In this document: positions 14,568 through 16,439 of the stretch, piece after piece
Numbering within the stretch: position 1 is the first letter of the stretch
Layout: each line of letters begins with the position of its first letter
Assembly (NCBI GenBank): GCA_020741755.1
Contig: DYYI01000092.1
Span: forward strand, 1-16,439
Source: Aliicoccus persicus_A
GTDB lineage: Bacteria; Bacillota; Bacilli; Staphylococcales; Salinicoccaceae
Direction of reading: 5' to 3'
DNA: 16,439 nt
Translations under genes and position numbers: made by a program
The notes under the pieces: generated by a model
Database searches by the model: none
What the model was told of the DNA's origin: nothing
What the model saw: the letters and a program-made list of their open reading frames with translations, nothing else

Positions 14568-14602
14568 ACTTAATAATAGTATTGCATAAAGGAGTTACTA
14601 TA

Positions 14603-15052
14603 ATGAAAACTTTTCCTAAGTTTAATTTAGAAAATCAAGATGGAACAGAAATTACCAATGAAAATTTAAAAGGTAAGACATTGATTTATTTCTATCCTAA
14701 AGATAATACACCGGGCTGTACGACTCAAGCGTGTGACTTAAGAGACAATATGTCGACGTTTAATGATTTGAATATTGATGTTTATGGTGTGAGTGGAGAC
14801 TCAAAAAAGAAACATCAGAATTTTATTGAGAAGCATGACTTGAATTTTGACTTGCTAGTCGATGAAGATTTCAAATTGTCTGAAGCACTCGGCATATATA
14901 AAGAAAAGAAAATGTTCGGCAAGACATTTATGGGCATTGAACGCACGAGTTTCCTCGTGGATGAAAACAGTAATATTTTAAATGTATTCGAGAAAGTAAG
15001 GCCAAGTACGCATGTAGAAGAAGTGAAAGCGTGGATAGAAGCAAATGATTAA
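14603..15052 (+). CDS. bcp: Thioredoxin-dependent peroxiredoxin (Bcp/PrxQ)
   Basis: This 149-residue peroxiredoxin reduces hydroperoxides using thioredoxin. The active site is YPKDNTPGCTTQAC with peroxidatic Cys39 and resolving Cys44, the five-residue spacing of the atypical 2-Cys PrxQ group; Arg114 in GIERTSF is the usual active-site arginine. The ATG at 14603 is chosen because GGAG lies 7-8 nt upstream; a longer in-frame reading from 14507 would run through the promoter region. The gene overlaps the downstream dehydrogenase by 8 nt and lies about 1 kb from perR, consistent with peroxide defence. Confidence 0.95.
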   Translation: MKTFPKFNLENQDGTEITNENLKGKTLIYFYPKDNTPGCTTQACDLRDNMSTFNDLNIDVYGVSGDSKKKHQNFIEKHDLNFDLLVDEDFKLSEALGIYKEKKMFGKTFMGIERTSFLVDENSNILNVFEKVRPSTHVEEVKAWIEAND

Positions 15053-15989
15053 TATACTTTCAACGATTAAATTACCAGAACCTTCTATAGAAAAGATAAT
15101 GGAACAGCAAGCAGATGTGAACTATCGTTTCGTTCGCTCTAAAGATATCACCCAAGAGGATTATGAATGGGCAACTGTGCTCAATACATACGGCTCCCAG
15201 ATTAAACATCATGACATTACTGACTTTAAAAATTTAAAGTGGTTAAATGTGATGAGCGCAGGTGTGGACTCATTGCCTTTTGATAAGCTCGGTGATATCC
15301 CTGTGACGAATGCGAGAGGCATTCATAAGACGCCAATGATGGAGTACACGATCGGTCTGATATTAAACTACTATAAAAATTTTTATCAGAACCAGGTGGA
15401 TCAAAATAATCGTTTTTGGAATAGCGATGTAAGCACGGAAGAACTCTATGGAAAAAATGCGCATATTTTTGGTACAGGAAGCATCGGCGCTCATATCGCA
15501 AAGGTGCTACAAGTATTTGGTGTGAAGACGACTGGATATAATACAAATGGTCGTGCGGTCGATGGATTCGACGAAACATATCCGATAGACGAAAAAAATG
15601 AACACGTGAATGAAGCGGATATTGTTATTTCTATTTTGCCGAAAACTGAAATGACAAATGAGATTTTCGATCAATCATTCTTTGATAGTATGAATCGCAC
15701 AGCCGTATTCATTAATATTGGACGTGGAAATGTTGTCAGTGATGAAGTGCTATTCTATGTATTAGATAATAAAGTGATTGAACACTTGATTCTTGATGTA
15801 TTCAATACAGAGCCATTACCAGAAGATAGTTCGTTCTATAATTATAAAAATCTAACAATATCACCACACTCATCAGCAACAACAGGTGTGTATTATGAAC
15901 GTGCATCTGAAATTCTCATCCGAAATGTAGCTGTTTATCCTGATTTTTCAAAAATGGAAAATGTAGTAGATGGGAATAGAGGATATTAA
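15045..15989 (+). CDS. D-isomer specific 2-hydroxyacid dehydrogenase
   Basis: This 314-residue oxidoreductase has the 2-hydroxyacid dehydrogenase layout. The nucleotide-binding motif is GTGSIG (143-148) and the catalytic triad is Arg227 (NIGRG), Glu256 (FNTEPLP) and His275 (SPHSS). After the second beta strand the sequence reads GYNTNGR (164-170) in place of the acidic residue typical of NAD use, so NADP(H) is possible. Its ATG overlaps the end of bcp by 8 nt and has only a weak ribosome binding site, implying translational coupling. The substrate is unknown; glyoxylate, hydroxypyruvate or a related 2-keto acid is plausible. Confidence 0.9.
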   Translation: MINILSTIKLPEPSIEKIMEQQADVNYRFVRSKDITQEDYEWATVLNTYGSQIKHHDITDFKNLKWLNVMSAGVDSLPFDKLGDIPVTNARGIHKTPMMEYTIGLILNYYKNFYQNQVDQNNRFWNSDVSTEELYGKNAHIFGTGSIGAHIAKVLQVFGVKTTGYNTNGRAVDGFDETYPIDEKNEHVNEADIVISILPKTEMTNEIFDQSFFDSMNRTAVFINIGRGNVVSDEVLFYVLDNKVIEHLILDVFNTEPLPEDSSFYNYKNLTISPHSSATTGVYYERASEILIRNVAVYPDFSKMENVVDGNRGY

Positions 15990-16002
15990 ATAGTTAATTT
16001 AT

Positions 16003-16031
16003 TTGACTGTTTCATATATACTATAAATAAT
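16003..16031 (+). promoter_or_regulatory. Sigma-A promoter of perR with overlapping dyad
   Basis: TTGACT (16003-16008), 17 nt, then AATAAT (16026-16031), each 5/6 to consensus. A near-perfect 7-1-7 inverted repeat, ACTATAA-A-TAATAGT (16020-16034), covers the -10 and could be an operator for autoregulation, though it scores only about 8 of 14 against the classical PerR box. Confidence 0.6.
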
Positions 16032-16056
16032 AGTGTAATTGGATGGAGGGAAAGCC

Positions 16057-16439
16057 ATGACGACAGCTGAACGTGAAACGTTGTTTAATGAATCAATCAA
16101 TGCGTTGAAAAAAACTGGTGTTCGAATTACGCCACAAAGACGAGCTGTATTAAAGTTCATGATTGACGCTGATAATCATCCAACTGCTGACGAAGTATAT
16201 AAAGCACTCGCCCCAGAACATCCGGGTATGAGTGTAGCAACGATTTATAACAATTTAAAAGTATTGAAAAATACTGGGCTTATAAAAGAGTTAACGTATG
16301 GTGATGCTTCATCAAGATTCGATTTTAATTCGGATAAGCACTATCATATTATGTGTAGCAGTTGTGGGAAGATTACTGATTTTCATTTTAAAGGGCTTGA
16401 GGCAGTCGAAGAGTTGGCGGCGAATAGTACAGACTTTTC
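16057..16439 (+). CDS. perR: Peroxide-responsive repressor PerR, 5' part (cut by window end)
   Basis: The first 127 codons of a Fur-family regulator are present and the frame is open at the right edge; about 20-25 residues are missing. PerR represses peroxide-defence and iron-storage genes until metal-catalysed histidine oxidation releases it. The DNA-binding winged helix includes GVRITPQR and SVATIYNNLKVL. Regulatory metal ligands align with B. subtilis PerR at a constant offset of +4: His41, Asp89, His95, His97, Asp108. The Asp89 position (SSRFDFN) separates PerR from Fur, which has Glu. Structural zinc Cys100 and Cys103 are present; the second CxxC lies beyond the window. GGAGGG precedes the ATG. 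Confidence 0.95.
   Translation, partial: MTTAERETLFNESINALKKTGVRITPQRRAVLKFMIDADNHPTADEVYKALAPEHPGMSVATIYNNLKVLKNTGLIKELTYGDASSRFDFNSDKHYHIMCSSCGKITDFHFKGLEAVEELAANSTDF

Noticed and set aside
14568..14590. PerR box in front of bcp
   Set aside because: The AT-rich stretch matches only about 8 of 14 consensus positions, with no clear dyad.
14507..14602. 32-residue N-terminal extension of Bcp
   Set aside because: It covers the divergent promoter region, lacks a ribosome binding site, and Bcp proteins start near MxxFPxF.

Overview
The window looks like a chromosomal segment of a low-GC Gram-positive bacterium of the family Staphylococcaceae. The evidence is the gene content and order. A Sav1866-type ABC exporter of 578 residues lies between an Ntdp/DUF402 nucleotide phosphatase and a convergent FUSC-domain gene. 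A second-copy GSA aminomutase (hemL2 type) diverges from bcp, a 2-hydroxyacid dehydrogenase and perR. recX-yfhH and a yfhP/mutY pair lie on the other side. This is the arrangement I recall around perR in Staphylococcus. The genus cannot be settled from the sequence alone; Staphylococcus or a relative such as Macrococcus or Jeotgalicoccus are all possible.

Layout. Positions 1-164 hold four tandem copies of a 41-bp non-coding repeat. Minus strand, 2215 to 227: a YtxH-like stress/envelope protein, a YihY/BrkB membrane protein and an overlapping beta-carbonic anhydrase, closed by an intrinsic terminator. Plus strand, 2359-4044: a DUF1128 protein, an AmpS-type M29 aminopeptidase and a 54-residue single-span membrane protein, then a terminator. 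Plus strand, 4107-7456: recX, yfhH, a TagH-like ABC 'ATPase' that has lost every catalytic motif and carries a membrane-anchored external domain, and a TagG-like permease. A perfect 13-bp hairpin separates this from minus-strand yfhP (8495 to 7518), which is divergent from mutY (8532-9548). Then come ntdp (own extended -10 promoter) and the Sav1866-like exporter, which meets FUSC and hemL2 (minus) at a 90-nt, highly structured bidirectional terminator. Finally bcp and an overlapping dehydrogenase run into perR, which is cut by the window end.

How the genes work together. Most are conserved housekeeping or stress genes: DNA repair and recombination control (mutY, recX), peroxide defence (bcp, perR), tetrapyrrole synthesis (hemL2), nucleotide hydrolysis (ntdp), and envelope or export functions. 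No phage, transposase, CRISPR, rRNA or tRNA gene is visible.

The most unusual item is the transporter pair at 5200-7456. Its architecture is that of a teichoic-acid-type (TagGH/Wzm-Wzt) exporter, but the nucleotide-binding subunit appears unable to bind or hydrolyse ATP. Secondary points of interest are the elaborate hairpin at 11961-12050, its possible kinship with the 41-bp repeats, and hairpins placed immediately before the ribosome binding sites of recX and the exporter.
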